A stretch of DNA of 64,000 nucleotides from Flavobacterium sp. KACC 22761 (GTDB lineage Bacteria > Bacteroidota > Bacteroidia > Flavobacteriales > Flavobacteriaceae), in assembly GCF_034058155.1 (NCBI RefSeq), contig NZ_CP139148.1:1240001-1304000 (forward strand). The letters are read 5' to 3'. Each line of letters starts with the position of its first letter. The stretch's first letter is position 1. Shown here one piece after another: positions 1 to 8,982 of the stretch. Under the pieces are notes generated by a model. It saw only the letters and a program-made list of their open reading frames with translations. It did not search any database and was not told the DNA's origin. Both the position numbers and the translations under genes were made by a program.

Positions 1-104
1 CTTACCTGTATCATGTTTTCCATTTCTTTGGTTGTAAGGTTTTTATCCCAAACTCCCCAATTCATAGTGCCTGAAATAATAGGCGATAAGACTGTTTTGC
101 TCAT
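1..104 (-). CDS. Aldo/keto reductase, N-terminal fragment (cut by window edge)
   Basis: Reading leftward from the ATG at 102-104, about 34 codons stay open to the window edge and begin MSKTVLSPIISGTMNWGVWD. The S-x-I-x-S-G-T-M-x-W-G pattern is the first beta strand of aldo/keto reductases, NADPH-dependent cytosolic carbonyl reductases with a TIM-barrel fold. The catalytic Asp, Tyr, Lys and His lie outside the window, so the substrate cannot be judged. The gene is divergent from the moxR operon. The upstream region carries an 11-bp direct repeat that could be an operator. Confidence 0.75.
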   Translation of the reverse strand, partial: MSKTVLSPIISGTMNWGVWDKNLTTKEMENMIQV

Positions 105-138
105 AATAATTATGCGTTATTTTTGGTAATAATTATGC
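105..138. repeat. 11-bp direct repeat upstream of the aldo/keto reductase
   Basis: AATAATTATGC occurs at 105-115 and again at 128-138, a start-to-start distance of 23 bp, about two helical turns. It lies directly upstream of the leftward aldo/keto reductase. Its position and spacing fit a regulator binding site, but the sequence is AT-rich and chance cannot be excluded. The rest of 139-316 shows no gene and no convincing promoter. Confidence 0.3.
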
Positions 139-316
139 TTTAATAAAACATAATCATCAAAGTTCTTAAAAATATAAAAATAGATTCACAATTAGTCCTT
201 AAAATTAAGTCATTGGTCGAAGTTTTAACCATTCTTTAACATCTTACTTCTCAAAAAATATTCAATTTGCACTCTCAAAAATTAGGCGTAAAAATCAAGG
301 TTTTAAAAATATTTAT

Positions 317-1321
317 ATGGAAGAAAATACAACGACTTTAGACATTAGAGCGATAAATGAAAAAATTGAAAGAGAAAGTGCTTTTATAGACCTTCTTACA
401 ATGGAAATGAACAAAGTTATTGTGGGTCAGAAACATATGGTCGAGCGTCTATTGATCGGATTACTTGGACAAGGGCATATTTTATTGGAAGGAGTTCCTG
501 GTCTGGCAAAAACTTTAGCCATCAACACGCTTTCACAAGCGGTTCAGGGTTCTTTCAGCCGTATCCAGTTTACGCCAGATTTACTGCCTGCCGATGTTAT
601 CGGAACCATGATTTACAATATTAAAGCAAACGAGTTCTCAATTAAAAAAGGACCAATTTTCGCCAATTTCGTACTTGCCGATGAGATTAACCGTGCTCCT
701 GCAAAAGTTCAATCAGCACTTTTAGAGGCAATGCAGGAAAAACAAGTTACAATTGGTGATTCTACATTCAAATTAGATCGTCCTTTCTTGGTATTAGCAA
801 CGCAAAACCCTGTTGAGCAAGAAGGTACTTATGCACTTCCAGAAGCGCAAGTTGACCGTTTCATGCTAAAAACTGTAATTGATTATCCAAAAATCGATGA
901 AGAGCGTTTTGTAATTCGTCAGAACTTAAAAGGAAGTTATGAAAAAGTAAATCCGGTAGTTTCTGTAGATCAAATCTTGCGTGCGCAGGAAGCAGTTCGT
1001 GAAGTGTACATGGACGAAAAAATCGAAAAATACATCTTAGATATTATTTTCGCTACACGTTACCCAGAAAAATACAAATTAGCCGATTTAAAACCGCTTA
1101 TCAGTTTTGGAGCTTCTCCACGTGGAAGTATCAACTTGGCTAATGCTGCAAAATGCTACGCTTTCATCAAACGTCGTGGTTATGTAATTCCAGAAGACGT
1201 TCGTGCAGTTGTTCACGATGTTTTGCGTCACAGAGTTGGAATTACTTATGAGGCCGAAGCTGAAAACATTACTTCTGTAGACATTATCAACAAAATCGTT
1301 AACGAGATTGAAGTACCTTAA
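317..1321 (+). CDS. moxR: MoxR-family AAA+ ATPase heading the Bat operon
   Basis: A 334-residue AAA+ ATPase of the MoxR group, cytosolic chaperone-like ATPases that work with von Willebrand factor A (VWA) proteins. Walker A is GVPGLAKT at residues 59-66 and Walker B is FVLADE at 118-123. The segment ATQNPVEQEGTYALPEAQ is typical of the family. It is the first gene of the run moxR, DUF58, membrane protein, batA, batB, batC, batD, batE, the usual Bacteroidetes order. The length is normal. The ATG is preceded only by AT-rich DNA without a clear Shine-Dalgarno, as is normal in this phylum. The family call is firm; the client process is not known from sequence. Confidence 0.95.
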   Translation: MEENTTTLDIRAINEKIERESAFIDLLTMEMNKVIVGQKHMVERLLIGLLGQGHILLEGVPGLAKTLAINTLSQAVQGSFSRIQFTPDLLPADVIGTMIYNIKANEFSIKKGPIFANFVLADEINRAPAKVQSALLEAMQEKQVTIGDSTFKLDRPFLVLATQNPVEQEGTYALPEAQVDRFMLKTVIDYPKIDEERFVIRQNLKGSYEKVNPVVSVDQILRAQEAVREVYMDEKIEKYILDIIFATRYPEKYKLADLKPLISFGASPRGSINLANAAKCYAFIKRRGYVIPEDVRAVVHDVLRHRVGITYEAEAENITSVDIINKIVNEIEVP

Positions 1322-1400
1322 AAAGTTGATGGTTGATAGTTTTTTGTTGATGGTTTATACACCATCAACCATAAACCATAAACCATAAACCAAATCAAAA
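1322..1400. repeat. Word-repeat hairpin spacer between moxR and the DUF58 gene
   Basis: GTTGATGGT at 1346-1354 is the exact complement of ACCATCAAC at 1361-1369, giving a 9-bp stem with a 6-base loop. A period-7 tandem of ACCATAA follows at about 1368-1391. The whole 79-bp gap is made of the words TTGATGG and CCATAAA. It has no U-tract, so it does not look like a normal terminator, and the operon continues across it. Confidence 0.6.
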
Positions 1401-2264
1401 ATGGATACAAAAGAGCTTTTAAAAAAAGTACGGAAAATAGAAATCAAAACGAAAAGACTGAGTAATCATATCTTTTCGGGAGAATACCACTCTTCATTTA
1501 AAGGACGAGGAATGACGTTTAGCGAGGTGCGTCAATACCAATACGGAGATGATATTCGTAACATCGATTGGAACGTAACTGCACGCTACAACGAAGCTCA
1601 CGTTAAAGTATTTGAAGAAGAACGCGAATTGACCATGGTTTTGATGGTGGATATTTCGGGTTCTGAAGGTTTTGGATCAAAAAGCCAATTTAAAAAAGAC
1701 ATCGTAACCGAAATTGCGGCAACGATGGCTTTTTCGGCTACACAAAATAACGACAAAATCGGATTGATTTTATTTTCTGATAATGTCGAATTATACATTC
1801 CGCCCAAAAAAGGCCGTTCGCACGTTTTGAGAATCATTCGAGAATTGATCGAGTTTGAACCAAAAAGTCACAAAACCGATATTTCTGAAGCTTTGAAATT
1901 TTTATCGGGAACTCAAAAAAAGAAAGCCATTGTTTTTATGATTTCAGATTTCATGTCTGAAAATTATGAGCAAACATTAAAAATTGCTTCAAAAAAACAT
2001 GATTTAACGGGAGTTCGCGTTTATGACATTCGCGAAGAAAAAATTCCGAATCTTGGAATGGTAAATATGCTTGATGCTGAAACTGGAAGAACAATTTTGG
2101 TCGATACAGGTTCTAAAGCTGTCCGAATGAATTACGAGAAACATTATCATGAAAGAGTTAATTATTTCAAAGAAACTTTCAGCAAATCTGGCGCCGGTGT
2201 AGTAAATACCAGAGTCGATGAAAATTATGTTACTAAATTATTGGGCTATTTCAAATCACGTTAA
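1401..2264 (+). CDS. DUF58 domain protein of the Bat operon
   Basis: A 287-residue soluble DUF58 protein. The family signature, a YGDDIRNIDWNVTARYNE-like stretch near residues 48-66, is followed by a metal-ion-dependent adhesion site of the form D-I-S-G-S at 84-88, so the fold is VWA-like. DUF58 proteins are almost always encoded next to a MoxR ATPase and are presumed partners of it. The start at 1401 follows the moxR stop by 79 bp. The molecular function is unknown; the operon suggests envelope or stress maintenance. Confidence 0.93.
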   Translation: MDTKELLKKVRKIEIKTKRLSNHIFSGEYHSSFKGRGMTFSEVRQYQYGDDIRNIDWNVTARYNEAHVKVFEEERELTMVLMVDISGSEGFGSKSQFKKDIVTEIAATMAFSATQNNDKIGLILFSDNVELYIPPKKGRSHVLRIIRELIEFEPKSHKTDISEALKFLSGTQKKKAIVFMISDFMSENYEQTLKIASKKHDLTGVRVYDIREEKIPNLGMVNMLDAETGRTILVDTGSKAVRMNYEKHYHERVNYFKETFSKSGAGVVNTRVDENYVTKLLGYFKSR

Positions 2265-2272
2265 GATTGTTA

Positions 2273-2288
2273 TCCCGAGACTTCGGGA
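2273..2288. repeat. TCCCGA-N4-TCGGGA hairpin word
   Basis: TCCCGAGACTTCGGGA is a 6-bp stem with a 4-base loop in the gap before the next bat-operon gene. The same arms with another loop occur at 60552-60567, and the same TCCCGA/TCGGGA ends bound the long hairpin inside the repeat at 30831-30949. No U-tract follows, so termination is not obvious. Confidence 0.45.
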
Positions 2289-2412
2289 TTAGATTGTTAG
2301 AATATTAGATTTTAAATGCAATAATTCCAAAATATAATCCGCTTAAATCTGCGTCATCAGTGTCCCATTTTTAAGCTTTAGTTTTAGACTAGAATCTGAA
2401 ATCAAAAATCAA

Positions 2413-4044
2413 ATGAAATTAAAATTTTACATATTTCTATTTTTGCTTACATCGGCGGTTTTTGCACAGCAAAAACAGGTAGAAACAAGTATTGATACCA
2501 CAAAAAATAAAATTGGTGCCGAGTTTAAACTTACGCTTAAAACAGTCGTAAGCTCAAAATCGAAAGTTGTTTTTCCACAGCCAAAAACCATTGGTTCATT
2601 AGAGGTTATTCAATCGTATCCAATTGATACGGTTAAGAAAAACGATACTTATGAATTGATTAAGAAATATGGCTTAACGCAATTTGATTCAGGAAAATAT
2701 ACCATTTCGCCGGTTCAAATTTTGATTGACAAAAAACCTTATTTCTCAGATTCTATCAAAGTTGAAGTTGCCGCTGTAAAAGTTGATACATTGCAGCAAA
2801 AAATGTACGACATCAAAGACATTTCTGGAACAGATAGCAGTTTTGGAAATTGGTGGCTCTATGTACTATTGCTTGTTCTTATTCTTGGAATTGGCGCTTT
2901 TGTTTATTTTGACACCAAAAAACGTCAGAAGAAAAAAATTGAAGAAGAAGTTTACAAAACACCTATTGAAAAAGCAACTAGTTTACTTAATAGCCTAGAA
3001 TCAAAAGAGCTTATTCAAAAAGGTGAAATCAAAGAATACTATAGTGAATTGACCGATATTGCCCGAAATTATATTGAAGAGGCAATTCATATTCCAGCAA
3101 TGGAAAGCACAACATCTGAATTGATCGCAGCAATCAAAACTGCATCGACTAAAAAGAAAATGACTTTGACGCCAGAAACGGTTGAAAATCTAGAGCGTGT
3201 TCTCCGTCAAGCGGATTTGGTAAAATTTGCGAAATCAAAACCGTTAGATTTCGAAATTACTGAGGACCGAAATAAAATTCAGAAAGTAATTCTAACATTG
3301 GATAATGCAATTCCGACAGAAATTCCATCTGAAGAAGACGAATTACTGAACGAAGCACAAAGACAAAAGCAAATCAAACTTCAGCTGAAGAAACAAAGAA
3401 ACAAACGAATTGTTCTTGCTGCTGGATCTGTTGCGGTCTTACTGTTTTTAACAATGGCGTTTTTTATCGCTACCAAAGGTTTCACCGCTGTAAAAGATAC
3501 AGTTTTATTGCACCCAACTAAACGACTTCTAGAAAGCGAATGGGTAAAAAGCGAATACGGAAACCCAGGTGTTTTAATCGAAACACCACAAGTTTTAAAA
3601 CGTATGGATGCCCAAAAAGTGCTGCCAAAAGATGCAATGGCTTTGATTAAAGAAATGCAGCTTTTTGTTTATGGAAGTATGATTGAAAATTTTTATGTCG
3701 CGGTTTCAACCACTAAATTTAAAACCCCGACTGACATTGATTTGTCAAAAGCTTTAGAAGGTTCATTAAAAGTTATTGAAGCGCAAGGAGGACAAAATAT
3801 TATTGTAAAACAAGAAGATTACCAGACTAATGAAGGCGTGCAAGGTATAAAAGGATACGGCACCATGACGGTTATAAATCCAGCTACAAAAACCAGTTCA
3901 AAAGTGTATTACGAAATTCTTATTTTCAAGCAAGAACAAGGTTTACAGCAAATTGTTATTTCGCACGAAGAAGGCGACACTTATGCCAACACAATTACAG
4001 ACCGAATTTTAAATTCTGTTGAACTTAAAAAAGCAAGCAACTAA
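2413..4044 (+). CDS. Bat-operon membrane protein with two transmembrane segments
   Basis: A 543-residue protein with a cleavable signal peptide ending near the A-Q at residues 18-19. An Ig-like N-terminal half follows, then a transmembrane helix at about 147-166, a charged cytosolic stretch, and a second helix at about 331-355. The position between the DUF58 gene and batA, and the N-terminal half, resemble BatD-like proteins that organise VWA partners, but I do not recognise a named family along the whole length. Its stop overlaps the batA start (TAATG), so the two are translationally coupled. Confidence 0.85.
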   Translation: MKLKFYIFLFLLTSAVFAQQKQVETSIDTTKNKIGAEFKLTLKTVVSSKSKVVFPQPKTIGSLEVIQSYPIDTVKKNDTYELIKKYGLTQFDSGKYTISPVQILIDKKPYFSDSIKVEVAAVKVDTLQQKMYDIKDISGTDSSFGNWWLYVLLLVLILGIGAFVYFDTKKRQKKKIEEEVYKTPIEKATSLLNSLESKELIQKGEIKEYYSELTDIARNYIEEAIHIPAMESTTSELIAAIKTASTKKKMTLTPETVENLERVLRQADLVKFAKSKPLDFEITEDRNKIQKVILTLDNAIPTEIPSEEDELLNEAQRQKQIKLQLKKQRNKRIVLAAGSVAVLLFLTMAFFIATKGFTAVKDTVLLHPTKRLLESEWVKSEYGNPGVLIETPQVLKRMDAQKVLPKDAMALIKEMQLFVYGSMIENFYVAVSTTKFKTPTDIDLSKALEGSLKVIEAQGGQNIIVKQEDYQTNEGVQGIKGYGTMTVINPATKTSSKVYYEILIFKQEQGLQQIVISHEEGDTYANTITDRILNSVELKKASN

Positions 4045-5045
4045 TGGGAAAAATCACTTTTTTAAATCCAGAATTCTTTTGGCTTTTCCTTCTGATTCCG
4101 GTAGTAATTGCTTGGTATTTTTGGAAACGCAACCAGCAGTCGGCGACTTTAAAAATGAGTTCGACGCAAGGTTTCAAAAACAGCGAATCGCTGTTGACGA
4201 AATTAAAGCCTTGTTTGTACGTTTTTAGAATTATAGCTTTATGTTCTTTGATTATTGCTTTGGCAAGACCTAGAACAGTAGATATCAGCAATCAAACTAA
4301 AACAACAAAAGGAATTGATATTGTAATGGCAATTGACGTTTCTGGAAGTATGTTGGCAAAAGATTTAAAGCCAAACCGTATGGAAGCTTTAAAAAGAGTT
4401 GCCGCCGACTTTGTTGGAGAAAGACCAAATGACCGAATCGGATTGGTTTTATATGCTTCTGAAGCTTATACCAAAACTCCAGTTACAAGCGATAAAGCGA
4501 TTATTCTTGAAGCAATAAAAGGCATTAAGTACGATACAGCATTACAAGACGGAACTGGAATTGGAATGGGATTGGCAACTGCCGTAAACCGACTAAAAGA
4601 CAGCAAAGCAAAAAGCCGCGTTATTATTTTATTGACAGACGGTGTAAATAATGCCGGATTTATTGAGCCGGAAACAGCTGCTGATATTGCAAAACAATAC
4701 GGAATCAAAGTGTATACAATTGGTTTAGGAACAAACGGAATGGCTGAATCGCCTTATGCATACGGACCAAATGGCGGTTTCTTATTCAAAATGCAAAAAG
4801 TAGAAATCGACGAACAATTAATGAAAAGTATTGCCCGAAAAACGGATGGAACGTATTTTAGAGCAACAAGCAATGACCGTTTAGCTCAGATTTACAACTC
4901 GATCAATAAATTAGAAACAACAGAAATCCAGGAATTAAAATTCTACGATTATGACGAAAAATACCGAATTTTCGTTGCATTGGCAGTCTTTTTATTATTG
5001 CTGGAAGTTGGTTTAAGAAATACAGTTTATAGAAGCTTTATTTAA
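4044..5045 (+). CDS. batA: BatA: membrane-anchored VWA protein
   Basis: 333 residues. Transmembrane helices lie at about 10-27 and 57-74, followed by a VWA domain with a complete MIDAS motif DVSGS (Asp98, Ser100, Ser102) and a final helix at about 311-328. This is the aerotolerance-operon BatA layout: the VWA domain faces the periplasm and is thought to form a complex with BatB and the TPR proteins. The start shares one base with the previous stop codon. The family role in oxygen or stress tolerance comes from Bacteroides and is only inferred here. Confidence 0.93.
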   Translation: MGKITFLNPEFFWLFLLIPVVIAWYFWKRNQQSATLKMSSTQGFKNSESLLTKLKPCLYVFRIIALCSLIIALARPRTVDISNQTKTTKGIDIVMAIDVSGSMLAKDLKPNRMEALKRVAADFVGERPNDRIGLVLYASEAYTKTPVTSDKAIILEAIKGIKYDTALQDGTGIGMGLATAVNRLKDSKAKSRVIILLTDGVNNAGFIEPETAADIAKQYGIKVYTIGLGTNGMAESPYAYGPNGGFLFKMQKVEIDEQLMKSIARKTDGTYFRATSNDRLAQIYNSINKLETTEIQELKFYDYDEKYRIFVALAVFLLLLEVGLRNTVYRSFI

Positions 5046-5125
5046 TATTTTAGTCGCAGTCACAGTTTACAGTTTACAACTAAAAACTTTGACTGAAAAC
5101 TGCGACTGAGAACTAGAATTAAAAA
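5046..5125. repeat. Self-complementary spacer between batA and batB
   Basis: AGTCGCAGT at 5052-5060 is the exact complement of ACTGCGACT at 5099-5107. The interior repeats ACAGTTTAC. The 80-bp gap therefore folds on itself and uses a word set (CAGT, AGTTT, GACTG) different from other gaps. No U-tract and no promoter element are visible. Confidence 0.6.
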
Positions 5126-6160
5126 ATGGAATTAGACGAAAAAAAATATTTATACCTTTTATTCTTGCTGCCAATAGTGGTATGTATTTTCCTTTTCAAT
5201 GTGTATTGGAAACGAAAAAAACAACGCGAATTTGGTGATTTGGAAATGGTCAAAAAACTGAGCCCAGAAAGTTCCGTTTTTAAGCCTGTTTTAAAATTAT
5301 CAATTATACTTCTAGCGCTTGCTTGTTTGATTATCGGACTTGTAAATCCGAAGATTGGAACAAAAATGGAAACCGTAAAACGTGAAGGTATTGATATTGT
5401 TTTTGCTGTCGATGTTTCTAAAAGTATGCTTGCTGAAGACGTTGCACCAAGCCGTTTAGAGAAAAGCAAACAAATTGTTTCGCAAATCATCAATCAATTA
5501 GGAAGCGACAGAATTGGAATTGTCGCCTACGCAGGAAGCGCTTTCCCAGTTTTGCCAATTACTTCTGATTACAGCGTTGCAAAAATGTTCTTGCAAAGCA
5601 TGAGTCCAGACATGGTTTCATCTCAGGGAACTTCGCTTGATGAAGCAATCCGATTATCAGCAACTTATTTTGATGAAAAAAGCAAAACAAGCAAATTGCT
5701 TATCTTGATTTCTGATGGAGAAGATCACTCTGAAGGCGCAACAGCCGCTGCCGAAGAAGCAAACAAAATTGGAATGAAAATCATCACAATTGGTATTGGA
5801 ACTGAAAAAGGAGGCACTATTCCATTAAAAGAAAATGGCATCGTCAGAAATCATCAAAGAGATCAAAACGGAGAAATTGTCATCACAAAACTGAATCAGG
5901 AAGGTTTAAAAACGATTGCAAAAGCAACAAAAGGAGGTTATGTTTACGGTGGCAACACTAAAGAAGTTTTAGATTACATTAAAAATGCCTTGAACAATAT
6001 TCAGAAAACAGAATTTGAAGCGACACAAATGGCCGAATTTCAATCGCAATTTCAATGGTTTCTTGGTTTTGCTTTTCTATTACTATTCTTAGATATTTTC
6101 CTTTTGGAAAGAAAAACAAATTGGATCAAAGAGTTGAATTTATTTAACGAAAAGAAATAA
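5126..6160 (+). CDS. batB: BatB: membrane-anchored VWA protein
   Basis: 344 residues with the same plan as BatA: helices at about 9-27 and 55-73, a VWA domain with the MIDAS variant DVSKS (Asp96, Ser98, Ser100), and a C-terminal helix at about 310-328 followed by a basic tail. The Lys between the two MIDAS serines is common in BatB. BatA and BatB are paralogues and probable partners in the inner membrane. The following 141-bp gap before batC is an imperfect inverted repeat. Confidence 0.92.
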   Translation: MELDEKKYLYLLFLLPIVVCIFLFNVYWKRKKQREFGDLEMVKKLSPESSVFKPVLKLSIILLALACLIIGLVNPKIGTKMETVKREGIDIVFAVDVSKSMLAEDVAPSRLEKSKQIVSQIINQLGSDRIGIVAYAGSAFPVLPITSDYSVAKMFLQSMSPDMVSSQGTSLDEAIRLSATYFDEKSKTSKLLILISDGEDHSEGATAAAEEANKIGMKIITIGIGTEKGGTIPLKENGIVRNHQRDQNGEIVITKLNQEGLKTIAKATKGGYVYGGNTKEVLDYIKNALNNIQKTEFEATQMAEFQSQFQWFLGFAFLLLFLDIFLLERKTNWIKELNLFNEKK

Positions 6161-6164
6161 TAAA

Positions 6165-6284
6165 GTTCGCCACTAATTACACGAATTTACACGAAAACAA
6201 TCACTTTAAATTAATCTGTTTTGTGAAATTCAAAAATATGCAAACGATAAATTAGCGATAATTGGTGAGATTCGTGGCCAACAA
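6165..6284. repeat. Degenerate inverted repeat between batB and batC
   Basis: The segment 6165-6187 and the reverse complement of 6262-6284 agree at about 17 of 23 positions. The arms contain GCCACTAATTACACGAA-type text and its complement ending ATTCGTGGC. The spacer has no terminator tail. It belongs to the same class of self-complementary gaps seen elsewhere in this window. Confidence 0.45.
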
Positions 6285-6301
6285 AAAAATAAAAATTTAG
6301 A

Positions 6302-7081
6302 ATGAAAAATTTACTTCTTTATATTTTACTAACGTTTTCTTTAGCAGTTTCTGCTCAGGAAAAAGACAAAACATTGCCAAACGGGAACGAAGAATATAAA
6401 CAGAATAAATTTGTTGATGCCGAAGCGAATTATAGAATTTCGCAATCAAAATTTCCAAACAAAGCGACCGCTTCATACAATCTCGGAAATACAATTTACA
6501 GACAAAATCAGATTGCAGAAGCCAAATTTGCTTTCGCGAAAGCGATAAAAAACGCCAAAACCCGACCTGAAAAGCATAAAGCTTATCACAATTTAGGGAA
6601 TGTTTTCATGAAAGAGAAAGATTATACGCAAGCCGTAGAAGCCTACAAACAAGCATTGCGAAATGATCCAACCGATGATGAAACACGATACAATTATGCT
6701 TTGGCCAAACAAAAGCTAAAAGAAAATCCTCCTAAAAACGATAACAAAGACAAAAACAAGGACAAGGACAAGGACAAGGATAAGGATAAAAATAAAGACA
6801 AGGACAAAGACAAGGATAAAAATAAGGACAAGGACAAAGACAAAAATAAAAAAGACGACAAAGGCGACCCAGACAAGGATAAAAAAGATGGCAAAAACGA
6901 TCCTAAAAAAGACGACAAGTCTGATAATAATGGACAGCCAAAACCACAACCTGGAGGAATATCTAAAGAACGCGTTCAAAATTTATTAGATGCCGTTAAC
7001 AATGAAGAGAAAAAAATTCAAGACAAGGTAAACGCGCAAAAAGTAAAAGGAAGTCCGAAAAAAACAGAAAAAGACTGGTAG
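6302..7081 (+). CDS. batC: BatC: TPR protein with a long Lys/Asp repeat tail
   Basis: 259 residues. A signal peptide ends at the A-Q near residue 18. Tetratricopeptide repeats cover about 28-138 and a TPR-typical ALRNDPTDDETRYNYALAKQ precedes the tail. Then comes a nearly pure K/D/N tract (about 145-215, period-2 KD with KDKN variants) and a short conserved C-terminus. The protein is periplasmic and should scaffold BatA/BatB. The repetitive DNA (AAGGACAAGGATAAG-like) makes the tail length variable by slippage. The opposite-strand reading frames over this tract are artefacts of it. Confidence 0.9.
   Translation: MKNLLLYILLTFSLAVSAQEKDKTLPNGNEEYKQNKFVDAEANYRISQSKFPNKATASYNLGNTIYRQNQIAEAKFAFAKAIKNAKTRPEKHKAYHNLGNVFMKEKDYTQAVEAYKQALRNDPTDDETRYNYALAKQKLKENPPKNDNKDKNKDKDKDKDKDKNKDKDKDKDKNKDKDKDKNKKDDKGDPDKDKKDGKNDPKKDDKSDNNGQPKPQPGGISKERVQNLLDAVNNEEKKIQDKVNAQKVKGSPKKTEKDW
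6740..6900. repeat. Low-complexity tandem repeat coding the Lys/Asp tract of BatC
   Basis: Repeats of GACAAGGACAAG and GATAAAAATAAG units encode alternating Lys and Asp/Asn. Units are imperfect multiples of six bases, so gain or loss keeps the frame. This is a likely site of length variation between strains. Confidence 0.8.
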
Positions 7082-7212
7082 ATTGATTGTTTGTTGTTTT
7101 TGGTTTATCGTTATGCTTTTTACAAATTAAGCAAAGCATTTATAGACAAAACAACAACAACAACAAACTAAAAACTATAAACAACAAACAAAAAAACCGA
7201 TTAAACGAATAA

Positions 7213-8967
7213 ATGAAAAGATTTTTAATTTTATTTCTATTCACTTTTCAAGGACTTTTGGCACAAGTTCAATTTGAAGCCAGAGTCAGCAAAAATACGC
7301 TCGGGCTTAATGAGCGAATTCGAATTGACTTCATCATGAATGTTGATGGAGATAACTTTGAACAGCCTAATTTTGATGGATTTAAAGTTGTAGCAGGACC
7401 AAGTCAGCAAATAAGCCAATCTTGGATAAACGGACGTAGTTCTTTTCAAAAAATCTATTCTTATATACTGCAACCTACTCAAAAAGGAAATGTTGTCATC
7501 AAACAAGCTGCCATTGAATTTAATGGACAGATTTACAAAACATCTCCTATAAAAGTTGTGGTTACAAATGCCGTTGCTCAAGAAAGAGATCCAAGCGACA
7601 GGCAACAACAAGGAGGTCAAGGAAGTGAAACATTGAATCTCGTTGCCGAAATTTCAAAAACAAATCCATATTTGAACGAGCCAATTACAGTGGTTTACAA
7701 ATTGTATTTCAATAATATTGGTGTTACTGGCTTTAAGGAATTAGCAAAACCAAAATATAATGATTTCTGGAATCAGAATATCGACATCAAACAATTGGCA
7801 ATTGAAGAAGGAAGCTTCCAAGGACAAAGATGCTATTTTGTGATTTTGAAAAAAACGATTCTATATCCTCAAAAATCAGGCAAATTAACCATCGAGCCAC
7901 TTTCATTAGACATTGGCGTTGAATTGCCTACAGATCGCCGAAATATGTTTGGCCAGATGATCACAACAATGGATAATAAAGTAGTTTCGGCTGGAGCCAA
8001 AACCATAAATGTACGACCACTTCCTGAAGCTGGAAAACCAGCAGATTTCAGCGGAGCCGTAGGGAAATTCAACTTTGTGGTTACGCCATCTAAAACAAGT
8101 GTAAAAAGTGGTGAAGGTTTAGACTTAATCGTGAGCGCTTCTGGATCTGGAAACATGAAATTATTTACACTGCCTAAACCAGTTGTGCCAAATGCATTAG
8201 AAATGTACGATCCTGTTCATGACGAAAAAGTTACGACTTCGCTAACTGGAATGTCTGGAAGAATATCTGACAAGTACACTATAATTCCGCAGTACAAAGG
8301 AAAATACATCATTAAACCGATGCAGTTTTCTTATTTCGATTTAGGCACAGGCTCATACAAAACCATCACTTCGCAAGAAATTGCAATTGATGTTTTAGAC
8401 GGACCAATGCAGGCTGAAGCAAACAGTACTGCAAACGCGGCGAAAAATGTAATTTCTAAAACAGATCAGTTTAAGTATATCAAATCAAAAACGACTTTGG
8501 TTTCGATTGCTAAAAATGATTTTTACGGTTCTGACTTGTATTATGCATTATTGTTTGCGCCTTTCATCATTTTGCCAATTATCATTATTGCTAAGAAGAA
8601 AAAAGAAGCAATTGACGGCGATGTAGCAGGAAACCGAATCAAGATGAACAATAAGCTGGCTAAGAAATATTTATCTGAAGCTAAAAAACAGCTTAACAAC
8701 AAAGAAGCATTTTATATTGCACTGGAAAAAGCAATGCACAATTTCCTGAAAGCAAAACTGCATATTGAAACCTCAGAAATGAGCAAAGACAATATTCGCG
8801 AATTGCTGTTATCTCGAAATGCAAATCCAGAATCAGTTCAAAACTTTATTCATTTGACTGAAAACTGCGAATTTGCACGATATGCTCCGGCATCAAGCGC
8901 TTCTATTCAACAAGATTTTGATAAAGCTGTTTTGATTATTTCAGAATTAGAAAAGCAAATTGTTTAG
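7213..8967 (+). CDS. batD: BatD: Ig-like periplasmic protein with one membrane anchor
   Basis: 584 residues: a signal peptide ending LLAQ near 18, then several Ig-like beta domains, including the BatD signature region with a TNPYLNEPITVVYKLY-like strand pair near 150-165. A transmembrane helix lies at about 441-460, followed by a cytosolic helical tail of about 120 residues. This matches BatD (oxygen-tolerance) proteins in length and order. It is presumed to bind the VWA partners on the periplasmic face. Only 15 bp separate it from batE. Confidence 0.92.
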   Translation: MKRFLILFLFTFQGLLAQVQFEARVSKNTLGLNERIRIDFIMNVDGDNFEQPNFDGFKVVAGPSQQISQSWINGRSSFQKIYSYILQPTQKGNVVIKQAAIEFNGQIYKTSPIKVVVTNAVAQERDPSDRQQQGGQGSETLNLVAEISKTNPYLNEPITVVYKLYFNNIGVTGFKELAKPKYNDFWNQNIDIKQLAIEEGSFQGQRCYFVILKKTILYPQKSGKLTIEPLSLDIGVELPTDRRNMFGQMITTMDNKVVSAGAKTINVRPLPEAGKPADFSGAVGKFNFVVTPSKTSVKSGEGLDLIVSASGSGNMKLFTLPKPVVPNALEMYDPVHDEKVTTSLTGMSGRISDKYTIIPQYKGKYIIKPMQFSYFDLGTGSYKTITSQEIAIDVLDGPMQAEANSTANAAKNVISKTDQFKYIKSKTTLVSIAKNDFYGSDLYYALLFAPFIILPIIIIAKKKKEAIDGDVAGNRIKMNNKLAKKYLSEAKKQLNNKEAFYIALEKAMHNFLKAKLHIETSEMSKDNIRELLLSRNANPESVQNFIHLTENCEFARYAPASSASIQQDFDKAVLIISELEKQIV

Positions 8968-8982
8968 ATTAAAGAAAATAAA

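Noticed and set aside
6694..6979. Two long leftward reading frames opposite BatC
   Set aside because: They exist only because the KD repeat is free of stops in all frames; they translate to Leu/Ser and Phe/Val low-complexity text.
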